64,000 bases of DNA from Sulfitobacter delicatus. Lineage in GTDB: Bacteria; Pseudomonadota; Alphaproteobacteria; Rhodobacterales; Rhodobacteraceae. The stretch covers positions 124,001 through 188,000 of the forward strand of contig NZ_FNBP01000004.1 of the NCBI RefSeq assembly GCF_900102535.1. Direction: 5' to 3'. A program made the position numbers and the translations under genes. Positions within the stretch are counted from its first letter, which is position 1, and each line of letters opens with the position of its first letter. Below the pieces are notes generated by a model, which was given only the letters and a program-made list of their open reading frames with translations, had not been told where the DNA came from and did not search any database. Shown piece by piece: positions 17,296 to 25,524 of this stretch.

Positions 17296-19176
17296 TCACG
17301 ATGCTATTATGGGGGCAACCTCATTATATTCATCTTCATTATGAGTATTGGCGGGTAGGCTAGGGCGATGCACCGCACGGGCGATGTCCAGCAGCGATAG
17401 CCACAGTGCGGTACGGCTCGGGGCCGCGGCGTAGAGCGGTTGCCAGCGGGGGGCAAAGCTGGCTTTGAACTGGCGCAGACCCGCGGCGTTGTGGCGTTTC
17501 GTGAGGACCCGCCAGATACGTCCGAGAAGGCCCCGTTGCAGTGCTGGCACCTCCGGCACAGCTGCGAGGCTGAGCCGAGGAACACGGGCCTCGGCGGCGG
17601 CGCGGATGGCTTGCTGCACTAAGACGTGCATGGTCCCGTCTGGCGCATTAAGGGTGCTGCGCATCAAGTCGAGGCACCATTCTTGCCGGGAGACGTGGAA
17701 ACTCACGAACCCCAATAGGTCATCGGCGCGATAGGCCAGAAAGACATTCTGGGCGGCAATGTAGTCGGGGCAGAAACATCCCATCGTTCCAGCCCGAGCA
17801 CCGCCGCGCTCTTCCTGCCACGCGGCGTCGATCTCAGTCATTGCAGCTAGGGGCAGTCTTGTTGCTCTGCATGTGGTGATGCCGGATTTCTCTGCCTGGC
17901 GCAGCTTGCGCCGCAGGCCGCGGCGTGAGGGAATGTTGAGGTCAAAATCCATCGGTGAGAGCACCGCCTCTTGCGCGAACCGCAAAACGTGCCAATGTGC
18001 CAGCCGCGCTGAAATTGCTGTGCGGGCGGTGATCTTGTAAAGGCAAGCCAGCCGGTTCTCTTTGCGCGCAGCTTGCCGCAGGGCGGGGAGCAAAGGCGTT
18101 ACGCTCCCTGACAGAGGATCAAATAGGCCCACGCGTGTTTGACCTGCCGGCCATGTGGCGAGCGTGGCCTCGGCCACCTGTAACAACGCGCCGCCATTCT
18201 GACGGATCACGCCCACTTCGCTCCGCGGGGCAGCCTGCAGATCTGCCTCGCGTGGGGCCCGCCATTGCGTCCTGTTGAACGGCCTAGGTTGGGGGAAGGC
18301 GCAAAGCGCGAGGGCCAAAATCGCAGGCAGGGCGTAGTAAACCGCCCGGTAGAGCAAAATCGTGGCAAGCAGGTCGGGCGCGGGAACGTGCGGCAGGAGC
18401 GCGAGTAGGGAAAGTTCAAACGGTCCCACACCGCCGGGTGCTCCGGACAGGAGCGCCGCGCCGAGTGCAATAAGAAAGAGCGGAAAGAACGCGCCAAAGC
18501 CGAGGCCGTCGTTTGGGAGCAGCAAATAGAACGCCCCAGCGGCAGCCACAGTGTCCAGCGCCGCCCAAAGGACTATGCCTGCAACCGCTGGAAGGGTCGG
18601 CAGCGCAAATGTCATTCGACCGAACCGCAGAACCGGGGAGCGAAACAGAACCCATAGGAAGAGCAGAGCAGCCGCCAGAACGGTCATCGCGGGGAGAGCA
18701 GCACCGGAGGGTGCGGGGAGGGCAAGACATGCGACAGCGAGCAGGAAGGCCAGCGCGCCAAGGAACGACAGACACACAAACGCAGACAGGCGCAGCGCCA
18801 TCGGCATGGTAAGCCCCGGCAGCATGCGCCAGCGCACCAGCGCCCCTGTTAGCAACCCAAAGCCAAGGGTCTGCGCCAGCGCCACAGCCGCGATTCCGCT
18901 GTTCCGGGCGGATTTCGCCTCTACGCCCGTTTGAAAATGCCGATGGGCAACGACATCATAGCGACCGACAGCCCAGAAGCTTAGCGCGCTCAGCACCACG
19001 GCGCCCAGTATTTGAAATGATGAAACCTGTTGCACGGTTGCGGCGATGCTACGGATGTCGGCCGGATCAATCTGGCCAGCCAGCAACCACAAAGTCACAA
19101 CGCTGACGCCAAACGGAAGTCCCCACCTCAGACACCGGGCAACCACCCGCGGCCCCGGCACATTCGCATAACCCAT
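17296..19176 (-). CDS. MprF-like membrane protein with DUF2156 acyltransferase domain
   Basis: 626 residues from ATG 19176 (an alternative ATG lies seven codons upstream). The first 310 residues hold about eight hydrophobic helices with the SGAPGGVGPFELSLLALL motif of the lysylphosphatidylglycerol synthetase/UPF0104 flippase region. The C-terminal 300 residues resemble the DUF2156 GNAT-like domain (SRRGLRRKLRQAEKSG; LLGFVSFHVSRQEWCLDLMR). MprF uses aminoacyl-tRNA to modify phosphatidylglycerol; alphaproteobacterial relatives may instead make ornithine lipids or be unknown. The N-terminal half is shorter than in full MprF. It begins over 150 bp from the convergently placed DUF1476 gene. Confidence 0.8.
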   Translation of the reverse strand: MGYANVPGPRVVARCLRWGLPFGVSVVTLWLLAGQIDPADIRSIAATVQQVSSFQILGAVVLSALSFWAVGRYDVVAHRHFQTGVEAKSARNSGIAAVALAQTLGFGLLTGALVRWRMLPGLTMPMALRLSAFVCLSFLGALAFLLAVACLALPAPSGAALPAMTVLAAALLFLWVLFRSPVLRFGRMTFALPTLPAVAGIVLWAALDTVAAAGAFYLLLPNDGLGFGAFFPLFLIALGAALLSGAPGGVGPFELSLLALLPHVPAPDLLATILLYRAVYYALPAILALALCAFPQPRPFNRTQWRAPREADLQAAPRSEVGVIRQNGGALLQVAEATLATWPAGQTRVGLFDPLSGSVTPLLPALRQAARKENRLACLYKITARTAISARLAHWHVLRFAQEAVLSPMDFDLNIPSRRGLRRKLRQAEKSGITTCRATRLPLAAMTEIDAAWQEERGGARAGTMGCFCPDYIAAQNVFLAYRADDLLGFVSFHVSRQEWCLDLMRSTLNAPDGTMHVLVQQAIRAAAEARVPRLSLAAVPEVPALQRGLLGRIWRVLTKRHNAAGLRQFKASFAPRWQPLYAAAPSRTALWLSLLDIARAVHRPSLPANTHNEDEYNEVAPIIAS

Positions 19177-19330
19177 ATTCACCCCCAGCCTGCGCATCGG
19201 GACAAACTAGGAGGTTGGGGCGTTCAAACGGTTAAGACGCAGCGTTCTTAAAGCGGAAAACCCGCCGTTCTATGGGGGAACGATGGGCAAACTCTGTTCA
19301 ATTTGAAGAAACGAATGTGGGAAACCGCTC

Positions 19331-19651
19331 TTAGCGGTCGGTTTCTTTCAGCAACTGTGCTTTGGCTTCCGCCATCAAAGACTGCATCTTGGTCCGGATG
19401 GTTGCCTCATCAGCTTTGTCACCCAGATCGCCAGAGACCTTCCGGTAAACATCTTCATCCCCGGCCTCTTCGAAATCCGATTTCACGACCTCCTTGGCGT
19501 AGTCCTCAGCATCGCTGCCGGATTTGCCCAAAAGGTCAGCGGCCCAGAGGCCCAGCAGTTTGTTGCGCCGCGCTTCGGCGCGAAACTGCATTTCGGCGTC
19601 GTGGGCGAATTTGCTTTCAAATGCGTTTTCGCGATCATCAAAGTTGCTCAT
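19331..19651 (-). CDS. ATPase inhibitor zeta subunit (DUF1476)
   Basis: 106 residues, standard length. The N-terminal MSNFDDRENAFESKFAHDAE is the inhibitory segment of the zeta subunit, followed by a four-helix bundle (RRNKLLGLWAADLLG, DAEDYAKEVVKSDFEEAGDEDV). In Paracoccus denitrificans this family blocks ATP hydrolysis by F1FO-ATPase. The protein should be cytoplasmic and bind F1. It is divergent from purC; no atp genes lie in the window. Confidence 0.93.
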   Translation of the reverse strand: MSNFDDRENAFESKFAHDAEMQFRAEARRNKLLGLWAADLLGKSGSDAEDYAKEVVKSDFEEAGDEDVYRKVSGDLGDKADEATIRTKMQSLMAEAKAQLLKETDR

Positions 19652-19817
19652 GCTGGGCTCCGCTTGTTGGTAATGTCCTATCGATATGTGACCACGCTAA
19701 CCTTTCCACAAGGGATGCGGCAATGGTTGCCGCCCGTGCTTGCAGCAGCAGGGTGCTTGCACTATGAGGAGCGCAAGCGGCGGGGATGTTCCCGGCCCCC
19801 TGTTGGAAAGGATGCCC

Positions 19818-20579
19818 ATGGCCCGGCGCAACAAGATCTACGAAGGCAAGGCAAAGATCCTCTATGAAGGTCCCGAGCCTGGTACGATCGTTCAGTATTT
19901 CAAAGACGATGCCACCGCCTTTAACGCCGAGAAGAAAGCCACGATCGAGGGCAAGGGCGTGTTGAACAACCGCCTGTCCGAGTTCTTTATGACCGGGCTG
20001 AACAACATCGGCGTGCCGACGCATTTCATCAAACGTCTGAACATGCGTGAGCAGTTGGTGCGTCAGGTGGAGATCATTCCGCTGGAAGTGATCGTGCGCA
20101 ACTACGCCGCGGGCTCCATGTCCAAGCGGCTGGGGATCGAAGAAGGCACGCAGCTGCCGCGCCCGATTGTTGAGTATTGCTACAAAGACGATGCGCTTGG
20201 TGATCCGTTGGTCACCGAAGAGCATATCGCCGCCTTTGGCTGGGCCAGCCAGCAAGATATGGACGACATCCTAAGCCTTGCGCTGCGGGTCAATGACTTC
20301 ATGTCCGGCGTGATGATGGCCGTGGGCATCAAGCTGGTGGACTTCAAGATCGAGATCGGTCGCGTCTATGACGGTGACTTCCAGCGTCTGATCGTGGCCG
20401 ATGAGATCAGCCCTGACAGCTGCCGTTTGTGGGACATCGAGACGGGCCAGAAGCTCGACAAAGACGTGTTCCGCCGCGATCTGGGCTCGCTCACCGATGC
20501 CTATACAGAAGTCGCCAAACGTCTGGGCGTTATGCCCAAAAACAATGCGCCGGTGACCAAGCCGACGTTGATCAACTAA
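19818..20579 (+). CDS. purC: SAICAR synthase
   Basis: 253 residues from ATG 19818, with AAAGGA upstream. Motifs include [13 protein letters not shown] at the N-terminus, [12 protein letters not shown], and [12 protein letters not shown], all typical of PurC. It joins CAIR and aspartate using ATP. An upstream open frame to 19740 is not family-like. purS and purQ follow on the same strand, so this is a purC-purS-purQ operon; purM-purN lie 9 kb away in the window and purL, purF are not seen. Confidence 0.97.
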   Translation: MARRNKIYEGKAKILYEGPEPGTIVQYFKDDATAFNAEKKATIEGKGVLNNRLSEFFMTGLNNIGVPTHFIKRLNMREQLVRQVEIIPLEVIVRNYAAGSMSKRLGIEEGTQLPRPIVEYCYKDDALGDPLVTEEHIAAFGWASQQDMDDILSLALRVNDFMSGVMMAVGIKLVDFKIEIGRVYDGDFQRLIVADEISPDSCRLWDIETGQKLDKDVFRRDLGSLTDAYTEVAKRLGVMPKNNAPVTKPTLIN

Positions 20580-20626
20580 CGCGGCTTCGCCGTTCAATTG
20601 CAGATGTTACAAGGGGGTGTCGCGCC

Positions 20627-20857
20627 ATGAAAGCACGGGTGCATGTGATGCTGAAGAACGGGGTGCTCGACCCTCAGGGTGAAGCGGTGCGCCACGCGCT
20701 CGGAGCCATGGGCTTTGACGGGGTGAACGGTGTGCGTCAGGGCAAGGTGATCGACCTTGACCTTGCCGAAGGCACGACAGAGGCCGATGTGACTGCCATG
20801 TGCGAAAAGCTTTTGGCCAATACGGTGATCGAATCCTATACGGTGGAGCTGGGCTGA
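20627..20857 (+). CDS. purS: FGAM synthase subunit PurS
   Basis: 76 residues with the PurS pattern [20 protein letters not shown] and [11 protein letters not shown]; the ending [12 protein letters not shown] is also typical. PurS bridges PurQ and PurL in the three-part FGAM synthase of bacteria that lack the large fused PurL. The start at 20627 follows GGGGG. Its TGA stop overlaps the ATG of purQ. Confidence 0.96.
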   Translation: MKARVHVMLKNGVLDPQGEAVRHALGAMGFDGVNGVRQGKVIDLDLAEGTTEADVTAMCEKLLANTVIESYTVELG

Positions 20858-21525
20858 TGCATGCAGCGGTAGTCGTCTTTCCGGGGTCTAACTGTGACCG
20901 AGACCTTGCCGTGGCCTTTGAGGCTGCGGGTGCCAAAGTGTCGATGGTCTGGCACAAAGACAGTGAACTGCCCGAGGGCGTCGACATCGTGGGGGTTCCC
21001 GGTGGATTCTCCTATGGCGACTACCTGCGCTGCGGCGCCATTGCCGCCAATTCGCCGATCTGCCGCAGCGTGGCGGCGCATGCGAACCGGGGCGGCTATG
21101 TGCTCGGCATCTGCAATGGTTTTCAGGTCTTGACCGAAACCGGCCTGCTGCCGGGGGCGCTGCTGCGCAATGCGGGGCTGAAGTATATCTGCAAGACCGT
21201 GGGGCTCACAGTCGAGACCACCGCTAGCGATTATACCAGCGGCTATACTGCAGGTGAGGTGATCGATATTCCAATCGCCCACCACGACGGTAACTACTTT
21301 GCCGATGCCGACACCATTGCGCAGCTGCGCGGCGAAGACCGTGTGGCCTTTAGCTATGCCGAGAATCCCAATGGCGCGCAGGACGACATTGCTGGCATCT
21401 TGTCCGAGAACCGGCGCGTGCTGGGGATGATGCCGCATCCCGAGCGGGCGGCTGATCCGGTGCATGGCGGAACGGCCGGAGCGGCGCTCTTCCGCGCATT
21501 GACCGGGGCACTGGAAACCGCGTGA
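20857..21525 (+). CDS. purQ: FGAM synthase glutaminase subunit PurQ
   Basis: 222 residues, class I glutamine amidotransferase. The nucleophile cysteine lies in [14 protein letters not shown], the oxyanion region in [19 protein letters not shown], and the His/Glu pair in GMMPHPERA. It feeds ammonia from glutamine to PurL. The start ATG shares its first base with the TGA stop of purS. Length is standard. Confidence 0.97.
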   Translation: MHAAVVVFPGSNCDRDLAVAFEAAGAKVSMVWHKDSELPEGVDIVGVPGGFSYGDYLRCGAIAANSPICRSVAAHANRGGYVLGICNGFQVLTETGLLPGALLRNAGLKYICKTVGLTVETTASDYTSGYTAGEVIDIPIAHHDGNYFADADTIAQLRGEDRVAFSYAENPNGAQDDIAGILSENRRVLGMMPHPERAADPVHGGTAGAALFRALTGALETA

Positions 21526-21561
21526 CTTGAGTGCGTTGGCCGCAGGGCGTAGTCTGTGCGG

Positions 21562-23322
21562 ATGACCGAGGCATCCCGCAATCTTCGCAGCAGCATGGCC
21601 GTATCCTGGCGGGTGCGGATTGCTATTGGCCTGCTGATGGTGCTTGCCGTGGTGACAATTTCGGTCACCAATAAGCTACTGACTGACCGTTTTACTGAAA
21701 GCACCCGCAACCGGGCCGAACTGCGGATCGCGCTTTATAGCGGTAACCTGCTGGCTGAATTGCGCCAGAACGCCATCGTGCCGCAACTGCTCGCGCGCGA
21801 TCCCACGCTGATCGGCGCCCTGCAATCCGCGGATTATTCGCTTTCGACACAACGTCTTATCTCTTTTGTCGAGGAGATCGGCGCGGCCTCTTTGATGCTG
21901 TATGACATCGACGGGCGCACGGTGGCGGCAACCGACCGCAACAAACTGGGCTCGGCGCATAAGTCGGAACCCTATTTCGTAGATGCGATCCGTTCAAACG
22001 CGACCATATTTTCAACGATTGAGCGGGAGCAGGGCGGCTATCGTTTTCTTTACTCCCGACGCATTCAGTCGGGCGGCACGACCCTCGGGGTGATCGCCGT
22101 CGAAGTCGATCTTCAAAAGTTCGAACGTGCTTGGGCGGGCATTTCCGACGCCGTGATTGTAATGAACAGCACTGGTGAGATCATTCTCGCCACCGAACCC
22201 CGCTGGCGCGGCTTGACGGAACCCGAGGCCCTTTCCAATCACACGCCCCAAAGCGCCATTGAACGCGCCATTCAGGCGACTACCGATTGGACCGCACTGC
22301 CGCCTGACGCCTATCTGCAAGGCGAGGCCGTGATGCGCTTGGAAAGCCGCATTCCCTTCCGTGGTTGGCGCATGAGCAGCTACACCACCTATGCCTCGGT
22401 CCGAGAGCGTGTGAATGGGGTGCTGGCGTTAGAGGTGATGGGTTTTGCGATCCTGTTGGCGCTCGCGTTCTATTTCCTCAGCCGCCGCACAGCAGGACGT
22501 TTGGCAATTTTCCAGCGGGAATCGGCCAAGCTTCGGGCGTTGAACCTCGCGTTGCAGCGCGAGATTGCGGAGCGCAAACGGGTCCAGCAGACGCTTAAGG
22601 TCGCGGAACAGACACTTGAGCAGTCCTCGAAACTTGCGGCCTTGGGAGAGATGTCTGCCGCTGTGAGCCATGAGTTGAACCAGCCTCTCGCCGCGATGAA
22701 GACCTATCTCGCTGGCGCACGGCTGCTTTTGCACCGCAATCGGCAGGAAGAAGCGCTGTCTTCCTTTGGCCGTATCGACGATCTGATTGAGCGTATGGGC
22801 GCAATCACCCGGCAGCTAAAATCCTATGCCCGCAAGGGGCAGGAGGCTTTTTCGCCAGTGGACATGGGGGCCGCGCTGGCCTCGTCCCTGTCGATGATGG
22901 AGCCGCAGCTGCGCCAGCGTCAGGTTGAGATCAGCCGCATTCTGCCCGATATCCCCGTGATGGTGATGGGGGACCGGATGCGAATTGAACAGGTTTTGGT
23001 GAATTTGCTGCGGAACGCGCTAGATGCAACGAAATCGGAACGAAACCCTCAGGTAAACATTATACTATCAGCGGGGGAGACGGCGACATTGACGGTGCGC
23101 GACAATGGCCCGGGGATCGAGGATCTGGATGCGCTGTTCGAACCTTTCTACACGACCAAGCAGCCCGGCGATGGTGTTGGGCTGGGTCTTGCTATTTCTT
23201 CGGGGATCGTGAACGACCTCGGCGGACGGCTAACAGCGCGCAACGGCCAGAACGGTGGCGCTGTATTTGAAATGCAACTGCCTATATTGGCAGATGAAAC
23301 GAAGATTGAAGCGGCGGAGTGA
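21562..23322 (+). CDS. dctB: DctB-like C4-dicarboxylate sensor histidine kinase
   Basis: 586 residues from ATG 21562. Transmembrane segments at about 15-38 and 287-307 enclose a large periplasmic double-PAS/Cache domain, which in DctB binds C4-dicarboxylates. A cytoplasmic coiled coil (LREIAERKRVQQTLKVAEQ-like) leads to the H-box AAVSHELNQPLAAMKTYL, then NLLRNALDATKSE, DNGPGIEDLDALFEPFYTTK and GVGLGLAISSGI. This order is that of DctB. It is followed by the regulator gene after 4 bp. No dctA or dctPQM carrier gene is near, so the target is elsewhere. An upstream GTG at 21556 is an alternative start. Confidence 0.87.
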   Translation: MTEASRNLRSSMAVSWRVRIAIGLLMVLAVVTISVTNKLLTDRFTESTRNRAELRIALYSGNLLAELRQNAIVPQLLARDPTLIGALQSADYSLSTQRLISFVEEIGAASLMLYDIDGRTVAATDRNKLGSAHKSEPYFVDAIRSNATIFSTIEREQGGYRFLYSRRIQSGGTTLGVIAVEVDLQKFERAWAGISDAVIVMNSTGEIILATEPRWRGLTEPEALSNHTPQSAIERAIQATTDWTALPPDAYLQGEAVMRLESRIPFRGWRMSSYTTYASVRERVNGVLALEVMGFAILLALAFYFLSRRTAGRLAIFQRESAKLRALNLALQREIAERKRVQQTLKVAEQTLEQSSKLAALGEMSAAVSHELNQPLAAMKTYLAGARLLLHRNRQEEALSSFGRIDDLIERMGAITRQLKSYARKGQEAFSPVDMGAALASSLSMMEPQLRQRQVEISRILPDIPVMVMGDRMRIEQVLVNLLRNALDATKSERNPQVNIILSAGETATLTVRDNGPGIEDLDALFEPFYTTKQPGDGVGLGLAISSGIVNDLGGRLTARNGQNGGAVFEMQLPILADETKIEAAE

Positions 23323-23326
23323 ACGC

Positions 23327-24661
23327 ATGGCTCAGGCAATGAAAATCGCGATTGTGGACGACGAACAGGACATGCGGCAGTCCATCAGCCAGTGGCTGGC
23401 CCTGTCAGGCTATGACACGGAAACCTTTGGTAGCGCCGAAGATGCGCTGAAGACTCTTGGTCCCGATTATCCGGGTATCGTCATCTCGGACATCAAAATG
23501 CCGGGCATGGACGGGATGCAGTTCCTGAAGAAACTGATGGGGAGCGACTCGGCCCTGCCGGTCATCATGATTACTGGCCATGGCGATGTGCCGATGGCGG
23601 TGGAAGCGATGCGGGTCGGTGCGTTTGATTTTCTTGAAAAGCCCTTCAACCCAGACCGCATGAGTGAGTTGGCCAAGAAAGCCACCAATGCACGCCGTCT
23701 GGTGATGGACAACCGCGCCTTGCGGCGTGAGTTGTCGGATGGTGGTCAGCTGATGAAAAAGCTGATCGGCCAGTCGCCCGTGATGGAACGGCTGCGTGAG
23801 GATATCCTTGATCTTGGGCAGGCCGATGGGCATGTGCTAATCGACGGTGAGACAGGCACGGGCAAGACGCTTGTTGCTCACGCGTTGCACGCCGTTGGCA
23901 GCCGGGCAGGGAAGAAGTTCGTGCTTGTCTCCTGTGGCGCCTTGGAAGAAGACGCGCTGGCCAAGCGGCTTTTTGGCCCGATGCAGCCCGAAGACGCGCA
24001 ACTGCCCGCGATCGAAGAAGCGCGGGGCGGTACGTTGGTGTTGGAAGACATCGAAGCCCTTTCCGAGAGCCTTCAGGCGCGTTTGCTCAGTGCGATCAAC
24101 GAACAGGGCACCCCGGCAGAGACGCGGATTGTAGCGATCTCAAACCTGCAAGAAGCGGGCCGCACGTCGGAAGACGCGCTGCGCTCCGACCTGTTCTATC
24201 GCCTCGCGGCCCTGCGGATCACCGTGCCGCCTCTGCGCCAACGCGGCGAAGACATTCTGACGCTCTTCACCCGCCTCAGTGATCAGTTTGCAGACGAATA
24301 CGGCTGCGACGCGCCACAGGTGTCGGCGCAAGAAGCGGCTCAATTGTTGCAGGCCCCATGGCCCGGCAATGTGCGTCAGCTGATTAATGTCGCTGAACGC
24401 GCGGTGCTACAGTCGCGCCGGGGGTCGGGGACCATCGCCTCGCTGCTCATGAGCGATCATGACGAGATGCAGCCGGTGATGACCACCGAGGGCAAGCCGC
24501 TCAAGGAATATGTCGAAGCTTTCGAGCGCATGTTGATCGACAACACCATGCGCCGACACAAGGGCTCCATCGCAAGCGTGATGGACGAGCTTTGTCTACC
24601 GCGCCGGACGCTGAACGAAAAAATGGCGAAATACGGTTTACAGCGGTCAGATTACCTCTGA
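23327..24661 (+). CDS. dctD: DctD-like response regulator lacking GAFTGA
   Basis: 444 residues. The receiver domain (1-120) has the phosphorylation site Asp55 (ISDIKMPGMDG) and Lys105. The AAA+ domain has Walker A GETGTGKT (174-181). Where sigma-54 activators carry GAFTGA after ELFG, this protein reads LFGPMQPEDAQLP (215-227): the loop is missing and shorter by about six residues. Walker B is TLVLED instead of LFLDE, swapping the acidic pair. A Fis-type helix-turn-helix ends the protein (GSIASVMDELCLPRRTLNEK). It is probably unable to remodel sigma-54 polymerase and may act through another sigma factor, as described for Rhodobacter capsulatus NtrC. Confidence 0.88.
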   Translation: MAQAMKIAIVDDEQDMRQSISQWLALSGYDTETFGSAEDALKTLGPDYPGIVISDIKMPGMDGMQFLKKLMGSDSALPVIMITGHGDVPMAVEAMRVGAFDFLEKPFNPDRMSELAKKATNARRLVMDNRALRRELSDGGQLMKKLIGQSPVMERLREDILDLGQADGHVLIDGETGTGKTLVAHALHAVGSRAGKKFVLVSCGALEEDALAKRLFGPMQPEDAQLPAIEEARGGTLVLEDIEALSESLQARLLSAINEQGTPAETRIVAISNLQEAGRTSEDALRSDLFYRLAALRITVPPLRQRGEDILTLFTRLSDQFADEYGCDAPQVSAQEAAQLLQAPWPGNVRQLINVAERAVLQSRRGSGTIASLLMSDHDEMQPVMTTEGKPLKEYVEAFERMLIDNTMRRHKGSIASVMDELCLPRRTLNEKMAKYGLQRSDYL

Positions 24662-24682
24662 CCGCCGGAGGCAGCGCGGTGC

Positions 24683-24973
24683 TTAGCCGCTGCGCTGCTC
24701 TACGATCTCAATCGCCTTACCACTTTGATCGGTAATGCACGCCCAGCTTCCGCCACCCGGCACATCGACGATATGGCGGTAGAGCTCGACCACTGGCCGC
24801 GTTTTATTGATCGTCACGCCTGAGACGCCAGTTTCCTTACCCACAGCCGCCAGACAGCTTTTCTGACCCCGGAGATCGGCCAATGCGGTCGGATCATCCG
24901 CGACCGCGATCTCGTCACAGGCGGCAACGCCTAAAAGGGCAAGGCAGAGCGCGGGGCGCAGGAGGTATTTCAT
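24683..24973 (-). CDS. Small putative lipoprotein
   Basis: 96 residues with a lipoprotein signal (LLRPALCLALLGVAAC, lipobox VAAC). The mature part of about 77 residues carries two more cysteines (KSCLAAV and SWACITD), able to form a disulfide, and a short beta-rich core (VELYRHIVDVPGGGSWACI). I do not recognise a family. It converges on dctD with a 21 bp gap. Confidence 0.72.
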   Translation of the reverse strand: MKYLLRPALCLALLGVAACDEIAVADDPTALADLRGQKSCLAAVGKETGVSGVTINKTRPVVELYRHIVDVPGGGSWACITDQSGKAIEIVEQRSG

Positions 24974-25524
24974 AGGTCACGGTCCTTTGGAACTGGCGGC
25001 CACAACACGGCGCCGGGCAATGTATCGGTATCACGTGGCAGCAGGCCTTGCGCGACAGGTTGAATGTTTCCAAGCCCATGCGCCTTGTCAACCGACCCAG
25101 ACTATCGCGCATTTGAGTGTTGCCCTTTCGATTGACCATTGTGTTTCACCCCCAAAAGCCCTTAACTAGGCAGATAAGTCTCGCGCCGCCCGACAGGCCC
25201 GTAGGGACTTTGACAGTTTCGCTGCCGCGCCACTCCGACACCGGGGGGCAGGCAGACCGATTGGGCCGGCAACGGCCAAAGAACCGCTGATCTTCGCGAG
25301 GGTTTGCCCGGACGGAACGCAGCTAAATTAATGGATGCAAGCAGCATGCCTGCCTTGTATCGGAGAAGAACCGCGATGACGCGCGCAGATGCTCAGAGCA
25401 GACAGACCGGGACCACGATTGGCCCCGCTGTTGCCGCGTCCTCCATCGCCCTGACAAGACACAGTTCTCAGCCCGAGGCGCCCCCCGGGGCCCTCCGTGC
25501 GCGGGTGCTGTGCATAATGGATCT
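24974..25524 (+). promoter_or_regulatory. Long untranslated region before rne
   Basis: About 550 bp without a credible gene. It is GC-rich and contains short hairpins such as GGCCG-GCAA-CGGCC (25264-25277). RNase E genes in many proteobacteria have long 5' leaders through which the enzyme regulates its own message; this stretch is a plausible counterpart plus the promoter of the divergent small lipoprotein. I see no confident -35/-10 pair. Short ORFs in it lack ribosome binding sites. Confidence 0.5.

Noticed and set aside
17258-17345. SAM-sensing riboswitch upstream of bmt
   Set aside because: The leader has AGGAGCACCC before the ATG, but the GGCTTCC partner element of the SAM/SAH type and the CGCTAAA-like parts of SAM-II are not there.
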